DNA from: an uncultured Oscillospiraceae bacterium
Lineage (GTDB): Bacteria; Bacillota; Clostridia; Oscillospirales; Ruminococcaceae
Reading direction: 5' to 3'
NCBI GenBank assembly: GCA_910586535.1
Contig: CAJUHS010000013.1
Coordinates: 1 to 64,000, forward strand
DNA: 64,000 bases
Shown here: piece by piece, positions 1 to 8,129 of the stretch
How positions within the stretch are numbered: position 1 is the first letter of the stretch
Layout: each line of letters opens with the position of its first letter
Notes under the pieces: generated by a model
The model's database searches: none
The model's input: the letters and a program-made list of their open reading frames with translations, nothing else
Told to the model about the DNA's origin: nothing
Made by a program: the position numbers and the translations under genes

Positions 1-158
1 CAATGGGGCTCTGCCCCCTTGACCCCCGCAAGCTGTGCTCAGCTTGACCAGCTAAAGTCTTGACGAAACAATAACATTAGTGCGATAAACATAAATTTAA
101 AATTTCAGCAAACTCCCCGCTGTAAAAATTACAAAAATATTACATTTCTATTTGCCTC
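1..158. other. Intergenic start of window, small hairpins only
   Basis: No coding frame is supported here. The first 50 bases hold a GGGG/CCCC hairpin (GGGGCTCTGCCCC) and a 7-bp inverted repeat (CAAGCTG..CAGCTTG) with a 4-base loop. These look like the end of an upstream terminator or a common GC-rich intergenic hairpin. The rest is AT-rich DNA leading into the promoter at 159. Confidence 0.4.
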
Positions 159-187
159 TTGACAAAATTTGTACTATGTGTTATAAC
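159..187 (+). promoter_or_regulatory. Sigma-A promoter of the gntR-type operon
   Basis: The -35 TTGACA lies at 159-164 and the -10 TATAAC at 182-187, separated by exactly 17 bases. The first gene with a good ribosome binding site starts at 402, so a leader of about 200 bases is expected. Confidence 0.85.
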
Positions 188-210
188 TGTATTAGTTAAA
201 TTAATACAGT
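186..210. promoter_or_regulatory. Palindromic operator overlapping the -10
   Basis: A perfect 9-bp inverted repeat, ACTGTATTA (186-194) and TAATACAGT (202-210), with a 7-base AT-rich spacer. It begins in the last bases of the -10 and covers the transcription start. This is the size and place expected for an autorepressing GntR/YtrA dimer, whose gene is the first of the operon. The pairing to that protein is inference. Confidence 0.8.
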
Positions 211-401
211 TTGGATGGGAGCGGTCAATCATGTTTTTCTATGCTGTAGAATCCTTTGAGGAAAACGACCTGCTTGCCTCGGGACGGCGTGCGTTCGGAA
301 ACAAACGGAACGATAAGGACAGTTCGCTTCAGCCGCGCACTGCTTACGGGATGACAGGTAGCTTTAAGTCGTTTCAAACGCTTACGGAAAGGATGAATTT
401 T

Positions 402-779
402 ATGTATAGTATCGATCTGCAAAGCAGAACTCCGATCTATGAGCAGCTCTATAAAAAAATAATTGAGCTTATCTTAAAGCGGGAGCTTATGCCGAATGAC
501 AAGCTTCCCAGCGTGCGGGAGCTGGCAAAGGAGCTGGGTGTCAATCCCAACACGGTGTCGAAAGCTTTTCAGCTTTTAGAGCGGGACAAGGTAATATATT
601 CTCTTGCCGGACGGGGAAGCTTCGTGGCAAACGTCAACGCTGAGGCCGTTAAGGACGCGGCTCTCGCTGACTTTGACAAGGCGGTTTCCGAAGCGCTTAA
701 CGCGGGTATCGGAAAAAGCGAGCTTACCGAAAGAATACGCTGCGCTGACGTTCACGGTTCGGGAGATGTCAAATCATGA
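402..779 (+). CDS. GntR family (YtrA-type) transcriptional regulator
   Basis: A 125-residue protein with an N-terminal winged helix-turn-helix typical of GntR regulators: RTPIYEQLYKKI, then KLPSVRELAKELGVNPNTV, then GRGSFV closing the wing. There is almost no effector domain, only about 45 residues after the wing, which is the YtrA subfamily plan. The start at 402 is chosen because GGAAAGG at 386-392 sits 9 bases upstream. The frame stays open to an ATG at 231 with a weaker GGGAGCGG site, which would add 57 unrelated residues. Its stop overlaps the next gene by 4 bases (ATGA). It probably represses its own operon through the palindrome at 186-210. Members of this group respond to cell-wall antibiotics; whether this one does is unknown. 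Confidence 0.85.
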   Translation: MYSIDLQSRTPIYEQLYKKIIELILKRELMPNDKLPSVRELAKELGVNPNTVSKAFQLLERDKVIYSLAGRGSFVANVNAEAVKDAALADFDKAVSEALNAGIGKSELTERIRCADVHGSGDVKS

Positions 780-1516
780 ACAGAACTAAAAAGACTAAAA
801 AGAGACGCGGCGGTGTTTTTGCCGCTTTAACTGCCGCTCTTGTAATATTTTCAGCCGGAGTCGCTTTGGGAAAAGCGTTTGAGCGTCTTGCAGAGCTTCC
901 GGCTTACGGAATGACTGTCAGCGCGGAAAAATATGCTGACGCTGTGACTGCCGAAATTCCCAAAAACCGTTTTCTTATTTTGGTGAACAGTAAAAATAAA
1001 ATTCCCGAAAATTATGAGCCGGAGCTTACCGAGCTTTCAAACGGACAGCGTGTGGATTCCGGCATTTATCCCGAACTGCAAAGAATGTTCGACGATATGA
1101 GAGCCGAGGGTATTTACCCCGTTGTGGGAGAGGGTTACCGCACCAGTTCCGAACAGCAGCGTATGCTTGATGATAAGATACGTGCTTTTGAGAAAAAGGG
1201 GTATTCCGAAAAAAGAGCGAGAGCAATGGCGGAGGAATGGGTCGCTGTTCCAGGAACCAGCGAGCATGAACTTGGTCTGGCTGTGGATATAAACGCAGAC
1301 AAGGATAATTCCTCCAATGACGAGGTATACGAGTGGCTTTACGAAAATGCTTATAGGTACGGCTTTATTTTAAGATACCCCATAGGCAAGACTTCGGTCA
1401 CGGGGATAGATTACGAACCGTGGCATTATCGCTATGTCGGCGCAGATTATTCGGAGAAGATAGCGGAAAGCGGTCTTTGCTTTGAAGAATGGCTTGAAAA
1501 AAATTCCGTAAAATGA
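776..1516 (+). CDS. M15 family D-alanyl-D-alanine carboxypeptidase (VanY-like)
   Basis: A 246-residue membrane-anchored zinc peptidase that would trim the terminal D-Ala from peptidoglycan stem peptides. A basic N-terminus and one hydrophobic segment (about residues 13-32) anchor it outside the membrane. The M15 motifs are complete: SEHELGLAVD at 162-171 gives zinc ligands H164 and D171, and EPWH at 214-217 gives the catalytic Glu and the third ligand H217. Translation is coupled to the regulator by ATGA. A wall carboxypeptidase inside a GntR/ABC operon suggests the operon deals with envelope stress. Confidence 0.85.
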   Translation: MNRTKKTKKRRGGVFAALTAALVIFSAGVALGKAFERLAELPAYGMTVSAEKYADAVTAEIPKNRFLILVNSKNKIPENYEPELTELSNGQRVDSGIYPELQRMFDDMRAEGIYPVVGEGYRTSSEQQRMLDDKIRAFEKKGYSEKRARAMAEEWVAVPGTSEHELGLAVDINADKDNSSNDEVYEWLYENAYRYGFILRYPIGKTSVTGIDYEPWHYRYVGADYSEKIAESGLCFEEWLEKNSVK

Positions 1517-1552
1517 TATGTCACAGATCAGAAATCAGAAAGGGGAATGTAT

Positions 1553-2449
1553 ATGATAGAACTTAAAAATGTAACGATGTCCTTTGAGGGCTTCGACGCG
1601 CTGGACGGTGTAGACCTTACCATTGAGGCGGGAACGGCGTTCGGGCTTCTTGGATCGAACGGCGCGGGAAAATCCACTATCCTGCGGCTTTTGTCGGGCG
1701 TCTACAAGCAAACTTCGGGTGATGTCCTCATAGACGGAGAGCCTGTATACGACAACGTGTCCGCAAAGCAAAAAGTATTTTTTATAAACGATGAGACGGT
1801 ACAGTTCGGTGCGATGACTCTGAACGATATGAGAAAATACTACAAGGGCTTTTATCCTAATTTTTCCGACGAAATATTTGACAAGCTCAACGGTGTGATA
1901 AAGCTGCCCGATAATAAGCGGCTGGACAAATTTTCAAAGGGCATGAAGCGCCAGGCTATCGTTATTACGGGACTTGCCGCCTGTACCGATTACCTGCTAC
2001 TGGACGAAGCATTCGACGGTCTTGACCCGACTATGCGTATAATCGTAAAGCGTATGCTGGTGGACGCTATGCTTGACAGGAAGCTGACGGTAATAATCTC
2101 CAGCCATAACCTTAAAGAGATAAACGAGGTCTGCGATACGGCGGCTCTGCTCCACGCGGGAAAGCTGCTGTTCAACCGGGACCTGGATTCAGTCAAGGGG
2201 TCTATACACAAGATACAGGCGGCGTTTGCGGAGGACTGCGGCGAGAATGATTTCGGAGAGCTTCAGGTGCTTCACTATGAAAAGAAGCAGAGCATTACTT
2301 ATCTTATAGTAAAGGGCGGCGAGGAGGATATCCGTGCCGAGCTTGAGAAAAAACAGCCCAAGGTGCTGGATCTGATACCTCTTACGCTGGAGGAAATTTT
2401 CATTTACGAAATGGAGGGCATGGGTTATGACTGCAACGGCATCGACTAA
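1553..2449 (+). CDS. ABC transporter ATP-binding protein (YtrB-like)
   Basis: A cytoplasmic ATPase of about 298 residues. Walker A is GLLGSNGAGKST (residues 31-42), the signature is degenerate (SKGMKRQ), Walker B is YLLLDEAFDGLD, and a switch His follows in ISSHN. The start at 1553 is chosen over the ATG at 1547 because AAAGGGG ends 7 bases before 1553 and only 1 base before 1547. It overlaps the permease gene by 23 bases, so the two are probably made together as one transporter. The C-terminal third (from about 220) is the regulatory extension usual in ABC-2 type exporters. Confidence 0.9.
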   Translation: MIELKNVTMSFEGFDALDGVDLTIEAGTAFGLLGSNGAGKSTILRLLSGVYKQTSGDVLIDGEPVYDNVSAKQKVFFINDETVQFGAMTLNDMRKYYKGFYPNFSDEIFDKLNGVIKLPDNKRLDKFSKGMKRQAIVITGLAACTDYLLLDEAFDGLDPTMRIIVKRMLVDAMLDRKLTVIISSHNLKEINEVCDTAALLHAGKLLFNRDLDSVKGSIHKIQAAFAEDCGENDFGELQVLHYEKKQSITYLIVKGGEEDIRAELEKKQPKVLDLIPLTLEEIFIYEMEGMGYDCNGID

Positions 2450-4856
2450 TACTAACAATACCAACGGCAAGAAAAGCGAAAAAAGGCTTTCTCCCGCGCT
2501 TCATAACTGGAGACAGAACGTTCTGGGGGATAAAAAGCTGTTTATCATTCTTGCTGTTCTGCACCTTATTGCCGCCCCCGCGGTGATACTGGCAATAATA
2601 ATCTCTGTCTATACCGGACAGAAAGAAATTGACGCTTATGCTGCTATCGGTACAATAACTACCGCGCTGGCGGGATTTCTTGGTATCTTTCCTGCGGTGG
2701 ACAGTTTTTCATGCCTGCACAACAAATCTGTGGTGGACATGAGGCTGTCTTTGCCCCTAAATGCAAAGCAGAGATTTTTCTCAAATTATTTTTCGGGGCT
2801 TTTTACCTACGTCGCTCCTTTCCTGGGAGCTCAGGTCGTATCCCTGCTGCTTACGGTCTACGGGCTTATTTTTATGGAGGGCAGAACCTTTTACCATGAA
2901 TTTTTTGAGAACGGCGATATTGTGAGGCAGCCGTTTGTATGCGACTACTTTTCCTATACCGCGCCCGCGCTGTTAAAGCTGATACTCTGCGGCTTGCTTG
3001 CAATGCTGATGCTCTATACGGTAACGGTACTCATCACGGTTTGCTGCGGAAGCAAGTTTGAGTCTATCGCTTATACCATACTTGTGAACGTTCTTCTGCC
3101 TATGACGGTGATGTGCGTTACTTTCTCCGTATTTGACAATCTTTACGGGATATCATCCGACGTTCCCATGCTGAAGGTAATATCCTTTACTTCTGTGGCG
3201 GGAGCTATAGTTGTGGCGCTTGACTGGTCAATTGGCGGAGGCGTGTTTTCCGGAATTGAGGAATGGATCAACTACGGCGTATGGGCGGCAGTGTATTTTC
3301 TTATTATAGCGGCATTGTGCGCACTTGCTTTTTTCCTGTACAGAAAACGCCGTGCGGAGCAGGTATCAAAACCGTTCGTGTTCAAGCTTGCCTACTATAT
3401 AACTATAACCTGCGCGGTGTTCTGCATAGTATCGCTGTTGCTGAGCAGTTCGGATTTCGGACTTCTTCCCGCGGTAATTATTACGGCAATAGTTTACATG
3501 ATATTTGAGGTAGTCACAAACCGCGGATTCAAACGCTTCTGGCTGAGCATAATAAAGTATGCGGCAACGTTCCTTGCGGCGTTCGGCGTTATATGGCTCG
3601 GGGACAAGACCGACGGCTTCGGTGCGGTATCGAGAGTTCCGCTGCCGGTAACGGTCATTTCCGCAGAGGTAAGCGGTTATGCTGCGAGCGGAGCATACGG
3701 TCACTTTGATTACAGGAGCTGGTACGCCTCGGTTCTCGATTCGGAAAACCGCATAGACAATTTCTTTTCGGATATTTACGAACCGCTGGTATTTACCGAT
3801 AAGGAAAATATCGGAACTATCATTGACGCGCATAATGCATTGATAGATTTTTACAATGAATACAAGGCGGAAGAAGCTTTTTCTTTTGGAGGAAAATATC
3901 AAAAGCTTATGGACAATGCCGCAAGTCAGGGAACTATTGACATCCGTTATCATCTTGCCGGCGGAGGCACGCTGGAAAGACATTATAGCTGCTATGATTC
4001 GGCGGCGCAGGAGATACTTATGCGGCTTGATCTTACGGAAGAATATAAGAGCCAGACCGCAGAGAGGTACAGAAAGCATATTTTAGAAATACCTGAGATT
4101 TATAAGGCGGAAATGGAAAAAGCGCAAAAGAATCCGGAACTGCTTCAGAACTACAACGGTAAAAAGAGAATATATGAAGCTTACGCTTCGTCAGGGATCG
4201 TTAAGGACGACACTGCGGGGATAAGCATTGATTCCCTTTGCAGACGCGGCTTCTACGAGCAGCTTGCCGAAGCCTACGCAAAGGATATTATGGCGATAAA
4301 CGAGGAGAATTATTATTACTCCGAGCTGCATAATATCTGGCGCGTCAACCTGACCGGGGATATGCGGTATGGACAGGCGGCTGTTTCAGTACCGGAAAGC
4401 TTCACCAATACCGTTGAGCTTCTGGAATACTTTGACTTTGAGCTGAATCGCGTTGAAGAAGCTTCCGATGAGGAATTATATTCGGCGTTAATTGAAGCGG
4501 CGGCTACAGGGTCGATAAGACTTTTTACTGCCGATGAATGGCGGGATGCCGCGCGCGTCGCTGAACCGTCGGTCATAGTACCGGCGGCAGGCGGCGCGGC
4601 AAGAAATAGAGCCGGCGAATGCTACGTATATGATTACGGCAGGGATATAGCTGATATTGTAAGAGGCGTTTTGCCAATGCATATTGCCGATGAAAACGGT
4701 TATATTATCAGCATATACGGCAATTCCTACTCTGTTCCCGCGGAGCTTGCGGATACGGCAAAGCGCGTACCCAGAAGCGCGAGGAACGAAGAAATTGAAG
4801 AGCTGTATTATGAAACCGTGCAAGGGGAAAGCAGCGACAGCACATATGTGTATTGA
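2427..4856 (+). CDS. Large ABC-2 type permease with C-terminal soluble domain
   Basis: An 809-residue integral membrane protein. Residues 36-395 contain about ten hydrophobic segments. The rest, about 410 residues, is hydrophilic with no further clear membrane span and probably lies outside. ATG 2427 has GGAGGG 8 bases upstream, inside the ATPase gene. The size and plan match permeases of Ytr-type operons that carry a large C-terminal domain (described as DUF6449 in related proteins; that match is from memory). It would pair with the ATPase before it. Its substrate cannot be read from the sequence. Confidence 0.8.
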   Translation: MTATASTNTNNTNGKKSEKRLSPALHNWRQNVLGDKKLFIILAVLHLIAAPAVILAIIISVYTGQKEIDAYAAIGTITTALAGFLGIFPAVDSFSCLHNKSVVDMRLSLPLNAKQRFFSNYFSGLFTYVAPFLGAQVVSLLLTVYGLIFMEGRTFYHEFFENGDIVRQPFVCDYFSYTAPALLKLILCGLLAMLMLYTVTVLITVCCGSKFESIAYTILVNVLLPMTVMCVTFSVFDNLYGISSDVPMLKVISFTSVAGAIVVALDWSIGGGVFSGIEEWINYGVWAAVYFLIIAALCALAFFLYRKRRAEQVSKPFVFKLAYYITITCAVFCIVSLLLSSSDFGLLPAVIITAIVYMIFEVVTNRGFKRFWLSIIKYAATFLAAFGVIWLGDKTDGFGAVSRVPLPVTVISAEVSGYAASGAYGHFDYRSWYASVLDSENRIDNFFSDIYEPLVFTDKENIGTIIDAHNALIDFYNEYKAEEAFSFGGKYQKLMDNAASQGTIDIRYHLAGGGTLERHYSCYDSAAQEILMRLDLTEEYKSQTAERYRKHILEIPEIYKAEMEKAQKNPELLQNYNGKKRIYEAYASSGIVKDDTAGISIDSLCRRGFYEQLAEAYAKDIMAINEENYYYSELHNIWRVNLTGDMRYGQAAVSVPESFTNTVELLEYFDFELNRVEEASDEELYSALIEAAATGSIRLFTADEWRDAARVAEPSVIVPAAGGAARNRAGECYVYDYGRDIADIVRGVLPMHIADENGYIISIYGNSYSVPAELADTAKRVPRSARNEEIEELYYETVQGESSDSTYVY

Positions 4857-4906
4857 CGGATAGCATAACGCGGAAAGCATAAATCCCGCGGGAAAGGAAT
4901 TTCCTG

Positions 4907-5278
4907 ATGAAGAAGATCTTTTCAGCAATAATTGCGCTTTCGGCAACAGCGGTATTATTCTCGGGCTGTTCGGGAGGGGATGACGGCTCTGCGGAATCCC
5001 AGACATCTCAGACATCACAGTCGTCCCAGACATCCCAATCCCAGTCGGAATCAATGTCAGATACTATGACGGGCTCTGACTCTCAGTCGGACGGAATGAA
5101 CTCCGAGACCGGCGATATTGACGGCGACGGACTTCTTGAAGAGCTCGGCACCGATGTGAACGATATTGTTGACGATGTTGTAACAGGTGCGGAGGATATT
5201 GTGGGAGACGTTCTTGACGGCGGCGACGGTGCAAACGGCAATGGCAGTAACAATAACAATGCCGCGCGTACAAGATAA
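4907..5278 (+). CDS. Small Ser/Gln-rich acidic lipoprotein
   Basis: A 123-residue lipoprotein: signal peptide with lipobox LFSGC (Cys at about 20), then a stretch of repeated SQTSQ units to about residue 50, then an acidic region with many Asp/Gly including DIDGDGLLEELG. That last motif resembles one EF-hand or dockerin calcium loop, but the second copy a dockerin needs is missing. A good GGAAAGGA site precedes the start. It lies 50 bases after the permease and before a strong terminator, so it is the last gene of the operon. Its function is not known. Confidence 0.75.
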   Translation: MKKIFSAIIALSATAVLFSGCSGGDDGSAESQTSQTSQSSQTSQSQSESMSDTMTGSDSQSDGMNSETGDIDGDGLLEELGTDVNDIVDDVVTGAEDIVGDVLDGGDGANGNGSNNNNAARTR

Positions 5279-5330
5279 ACGGCAGATAATATTCAGTACC
5301 GAAAGCTTATAATTATAAAGCTTATATAAC

Positions 5331-5380
5331 AGACGCGGGAAACGGAACAGCTCCGATTCCCGCGTCTGCTTTTTATTTTT
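5331..5380 (+). terminator. Rho-independent terminator of the gntR-ABC operon
   Basis: Inverted repeat AGACGCGGGAA (5331-5341) / TTCCCGCGTCT (5357-5367), followed by GCTTTTTATTTTT. Confidence 0.9.
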
Positions 5381-5415
5381 GCGTATCCTGCACATTTGGC
5401 GCATTCTGCCGTTAT

Positions 5416-5452
5416 GCAAAAAGCCGTCCTGTCTTTATAGTCAGGACGGCTT
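5416..5452 (-). terminator. Terminator of rpsT
   Basis: 11-bp inverted repeat AAGCCGTCCTG (5421-5431) / CAGGACGGCTT (5442-5452). Read on the minus strand it ends in a run of T, 22 bases after the rpsT stop. Confidence 0.85.
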
Positions 5453-5474
5453 GCGTTTCTTTAACTGCTTGCTC

Positions 5475-5738
5475 TTACGCCTTAGCGGAGTTGAGCTTCT
5501 TTGCAAGCTGGGACTTCTTTCTTGCAGCAGCGTTTTTGTGAATGATATTCTTTGCGGCAGCCTGGTCAACCTTTTTCATTGCCAGTCTGATAGCAGCCTC
5601 GGAGTTATCTGCTTTTTCCGTGCAGGCAATGTCAGCCTTCTTGAGAACGGTTCTGAGGTTGGACTTGACAGCCTTGTTATGCATTGTTTTTGCAGCGATA
5701 ACTTTAACTCTCTTTTTTGCGGATTTGATGTTAGGCAT
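5475..5738 (-). CDS. rpsT: 30S ribosomal protein S20
   Basis: An 87-residue, lysine- and alanine-rich helical protein of the small subunit. It has the S20 start MPNIKSAKKRV, the middle NKAVKSNLRT and the end AARKKSQLAKKLN. Length and charge match the family. AAGGAGAG precedes the ATG. It is transcribed away from gpr, the pairing also seen in Bacillus, where rpsT and gpr are neighbours. Confidence 0.97.
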   Translation of the reverse strand: MPNIKSAKKRVKVIAAKTMHNKAVKSNLRTVLKKADIACTEKADNSEAAIRLAMKKVDQAAAKNIIHKNAAARKKSQLAKKLNSAKA

Positions 5739-6129
5739 GATTTTCTCTCCTTAAACAATTAAATATTTTTTTCTTTTGCGGTAATACTAAATAAAAATAA
5801 AACCGGCATAACCGCCGCGGAAGCCTGACACGGACGGCTCTGCGGGAGGTGTGATGACGTTTATGGACGGCAATTTCCGCTCCGTACCTGCGGCTTGACA
5901 GTACGACTGCCCTAACCGTATGCGCGGATATGAAAACGCCTAACAATAATATTAACATTTTTTCGCTGTTTTTTCAATAGCCGTCGTGAAAAATTATAAA
6001 AAAATTTTTTGCGCATTTTTGGCTATTATGTCCAAAACAAAGAGCGGCAGAAGGAGTAAGACAGCGGCGAAACAGCTTCTTGCTGCTTCCTCTTAAAATC
6101 TTGTTTCTTAAAGGAAAGGAAGATAAACT
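5739..6129. other. Intergenic region between rpsT and gpr
   Basis: About 390 bases with no supported gene. It should hold the rpsT promoter (minus) and the gpr promoter (plus). I could not find a clean sigma-A promoter for gpr, nor a convincing sigma-F or sigma-G one. The end carries the strong gpr ribosome binding site AAGGAAAGGAAG at 6111-6122. Confidence 0.4.
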
Positions 6130-6987
6130 ATGTCAATTAGAACAGACCTCGCTGTTGAAATGATCGACGAGGATGCTAAAAGTCTGCCGAAAGGCATAAA
6201 GCGCAAGCTTCGGAAAAGCTCCGCGTGCTCGGTAACGGAAATAATCGTTGCAGACGACGCGGCGGGTATGCGCATAGGCAAAAGCCGCGGACGGTACGTT
6301 ACCGTGGAGACCGACAGGCTTTCGGCAAGTCCGCAGGATTTTGACGAGCAGGTGGCAAACATTGCAGCCGAAATAATAGCTCTTAAGGGCAGCGGCAGAA
6401 AGACCGCTCTTGTGGCGGGTCTGGGAAATTCGGACATAACTCCCGACGCTCTCGGACCTCTTGTGGTGTCCCAAATAATTGCGACGCGGCATTTGCAGGA
6501 CGTTCTTCCGGACGGTCACGAGCTGAGGCAGCTCAACAGCGTTTCGGCTATAGCTCCCGGAGTGCTGGGACAGACGGGTATCGAAGCTGCGGAAATAATA
6601 AAATCAATATGCGACGTGGCTAAGCCTGACTGCGTTATAGTTATCGACGCTCTTGCCTGCTCGGATGTGTCCCGTCTTGGCACGACGATACAGCTTACCG
6701 ACACGGGGATATCTCCCGGCTCGGGAGTGCAAAACCGCCGCAAGGAGCTTTCCGAAGCAACTGTTGGAGTTCCCGTGATAGCCATAGGAGTGCCTACCGT
6801 TGTGGATATGCACACCATTGTGGAAAGTATAACGGGGAACCCTCCCGACAAGCACCTGCCCAACATGATGGTGACTCCCCGTGACGTTGACCAGCTTATC
6901 GACCGTACCGCAAAGCTGCTGGCTTATTCGATAAACAAGGCTGTTCAGCCTATGCTTACCATTGAAGATATTACCGCGCTGAGCTGA
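6130..6987 (+). CDS. gpr: Germination protease GPR (peptidase A25)
   Basis: A 285-residue endopeptidase that degrades small acid-soluble spore proteins on germination. The two catalytic-site aspartates of the family are in place: TPDALGP (D106) and IDALA (D173). Other family marks are PGSGVQNRRKEL and GVPTVVD, then NMMVTPRDVD near the end. It is shorter than Bacillus GPR (about 370), mainly because the segment between VPTVVD and MVTPRDVD is very short. The N-terminus starts directly at RTDLAVE, so the usual inhibitory propeptide is almost gone. It implies an organism able, or once able, to sporulate. In Bacillus spoIIP and lepA follow; here the xre/SLOG array does. Confidence 0.95.
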   Translation: MSIRTDLAVEMIDEDAKSLPKGIKRKLRKSSACSVTEIIVADDAAGMRIGKSRGRYVTVETDRLSASPQDFDEQVANIAAEIIALKGSGRKTALVAGLGNSDITPDALGPLVVSQIIATRHLQDVLPDGHELRQLNSVSAIAPGVLGQTGIEAAEIIKSICDVAKPDCVIVIDALACSDVSRLGTTIQLTDTGISPGSGVQNRRKELSEATVGVPVIAIGVPTVVDMHTIVESITGNPPDKHLPNMMVTPRDVDQLIDRTAKLLAYSINKAVQPMLTIEDITALS

Positions 6988-7059
6988 CGTAGGCAGGCGC
7001 TTGAGAAGCAAGAGGCAAGAGACGCGGCGGTTTACATCAGGTCTGCAAAAAAGATAAGC

Positions 7060-7105
7060 ATTCTTGCAGGGGAGGGAAAGCCCGGTCCTTGCAAGAATTG
7101 TTTTA
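7060..7105 (+). terminator. Terminator of gpr
   Basis: Inverted repeat ATTCTTGCA (7060-7068) / TGCAAGAAT (7090-7098), with further GGG/CCC pairing inside, followed by TGTTTT. Confidence 0.75.
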
Positions 7106-7115
7106 TGTGAGATGT

Positions 7116-7433
7116 TTATTCTTGAAGCAAACCTTTTAAATACGCCTGAAGCATAGCTTTTTTAACAGTACCGAGACGTTTATATCCGAATAAAAGTTCT
7201 TTTTCTTCCTCAGAAAGTCCTGACGGGGGCAAACTGATCTTGTCATTGCTTATTTCAAGGAGATAATCCGATGACACTCTGAAATATTCGGCAATTTTAC
7301 ATATTGTACTTATGCCGGGTTCTGCTATACCAAGCTCGTATTTGCTTATCATAGTTTGCGAAACATTGATTTCAAGAGCAAGCTTTTGTTGGCTTATGCC
7401 TTTTAACTCACGTAAGGTTTTCAATCTGTTCAT
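7116..7433 (-). CDS. XRE family regulator 1 of the xre/SLOG array
   Basis: A 105-residue protein with a Cro/CI-type helix-turn-helix in residues 1-60 (LRELKGISQQKLALEINVS then TMISKYELG) and a short helical tail. The ATG at 7433 has GGTGAT just upstream; the frame opens only 12 bases earlier, at a TTG. It is transcribed away from the SLOG stub at 7555, with a palindrome between them, so it probably represses both directions. It is only distantly similar to the two other XRE proteins of the array. Confidence 0.85.
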   Translation of the reverse strand: MNRLKTLRELKGISQQKLALEINVSQTMISKYELGIAEPGISTICKIAEYFRVSSDYLLEISNDKISLPPSGLSEEEKELLFGYKRLGTVKKAMLQAYLKGLLQE

Positions 7434-7481
7434 TTTTATCACCAATTATATAATATAACTTATTGGAATAAAAATTATTCT

Positions 7482-7516
7482 TAACAGTTGCAATTGTTAG
7501 TCATATATGTTATAAT
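7482..7516 (+). promoter_or_regulatory. Promoter and operator of module 1
   Basis: -35 TTGCAA at 7488-7493 and -10 TATAAT at 7511-7516, 17-base spacer, reading toward the stub at 7555. A near-palindrome TAACAGTTG/CAATTGTTA (7482-7499, one mismatch in nine) covers the -35. It is probably the site of XRE 1. Confidence 0.75.
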
Positions 7517-7554
7517 AAATATGACATTAATGATTATATAAGAGGTGATATTTT

Positions 7555-7644
7555 ATGAAAAAAGTATTCTTTACAGGTTACAGAACAACTAATCAAGACA
7601 AAGCAAAAGGACGGAATAATGTTACCGTCCTTTTTCATAAATGA
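7555..7644 (+). pseudogene. SLOG gene stub A (29-codon micro-ORF)
   Basis: A short open frame: MKKVFFTGYRT, then an unrelated tail, stop at 7642-7644. The first ten codons are nearly identical to those of the intact SLOG gene at 8617 (MKKVFFTGQRT), including the Rossmann-start motif FFTGxR; everything after is lost. Expression signals are intact: promoter at 7488-7516 and GAGGTGAT at 7542-7549 before the ATG. The frame runs through a terminator hairpin. It is either a decayed gene whose start survives or a functional leader peptide; I cannot tell which. Confidence 0.65.
7605..7634. terminator. Bidirectional terminator inside stub A
   Basis: 10-bp inverted repeat AAAAGGACGG (7605-7614) / CCGTCCTTTT (7625-7634). 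It can end transcription of stub A (plus) and of XRE 2 (minus). A near copy lies at 8177-8203. Confidence 0.8.
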
Positions 7645-7670
7645 TATTCATCTTTACTTTATTATCGCAG

Positions 7671-7994
7671 TCATTTTAAATCAAATTTTTTGAGGCAGTC
7701 AATTTGCTGGTCAATATATTTCTTTTGCTTATGAGTAAGTTTGCTGTACTTTTCCTCAAAATCGGTTTTATTACACCTTGGTGTTTTTCCGGTTAAAATA
7801 TAATCAATTGAAATATTCAAAATATCGCTTAGTTGAATCAGTTTTTCAACAGATATGCCGACATGACCGTTTTCGACCCGGCTGTAATGATTTTGTGAAA
7901 TTGACATTTTATCGTATATATCTTGCTGTTTAAGTCCCAGTTTATTACGCTGGCCGCTTATTCTTTCACCGACCTCAAACCAGTCAAGTTCCAT
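7671..7994 (-). CDS. XRE family regulator 2 of the xre/SLOG array
   Basis: A 107-residue protein: helix-turn-helix in residues 8-65 (NKLGLKQQDIYDKMSISQ, then HYSRVENGHVG) and a lysine-rich C-terminal helix (LTHKQKKYIDQQI). It has a near-perfect ribosome binding site, AGGAGGTGAT. It is divergent from stub B at about 8130, across a 20-bp perfect palindrome, and convergent with stub A. Likely a repressor of the shared intergenic region. Confidence 0.85.
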   Translation of the reverse strand: MELDWFEVGERISGQRNKLGLKQQDIYDKMSISQNHYSRVENGHVGISVEKLIQLSDILNISIDYILTGKTPRCNKTDFEEKYSKLTHKQKKYIDQQIDCLKKFDLK

Positions 7995-8046
7995 TTAATA
8001 TCACCTCCTGCATAATAAATTATAATATGTATTGCTTTAAAAATTA

Positions 8047-8096
8047 ATAGCCTATTGAATAATATTATTGACAAATATTATTCAATAGGCTATAAT
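8047..8096 (+). promoter_or_regulatory. Consensus promoter inside a 20-bp perfect palindrome (module 2)
   Basis: Arms at 8047-8066 and 8074-8093 are exact reverse complements, with a 7-base loop. The loop contains the -35 TTGACA (8068-8073); the -10 TATAAT is at 8091-8096 with a 17-base spacer filled by the right arm. So a perfect sigma-A promoter pointing toward stub B is fully embedded in the operator. Likely bound by XRE 2. Confidence 0.85.
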
Positions 8097-8129
8097 AATT
8101 ACAAAATATTATGTTTTTGGCGACGTCTG

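Noticed and set aside
1..50. Mobile-element end at the window start (GGGGCTCTGCCCC)
   Set aside because: Such GC hairpins are common between genes in these genomes; no transposase or matching partner end is seen.
4985..5060. Tandem DNA repeat (TCCCAGACATC-like units)
   Set aside because: It encodes the SQTSQ linker of the lipoprotein in frame; low-complexity coding sequence, not a mobile or regulatory repeat.
5077..5150. Dockerin in the small lipoprotein
   Set aside because: Only one DxDGDG loop is present; a dockerin needs two and about 60 residues of helix.
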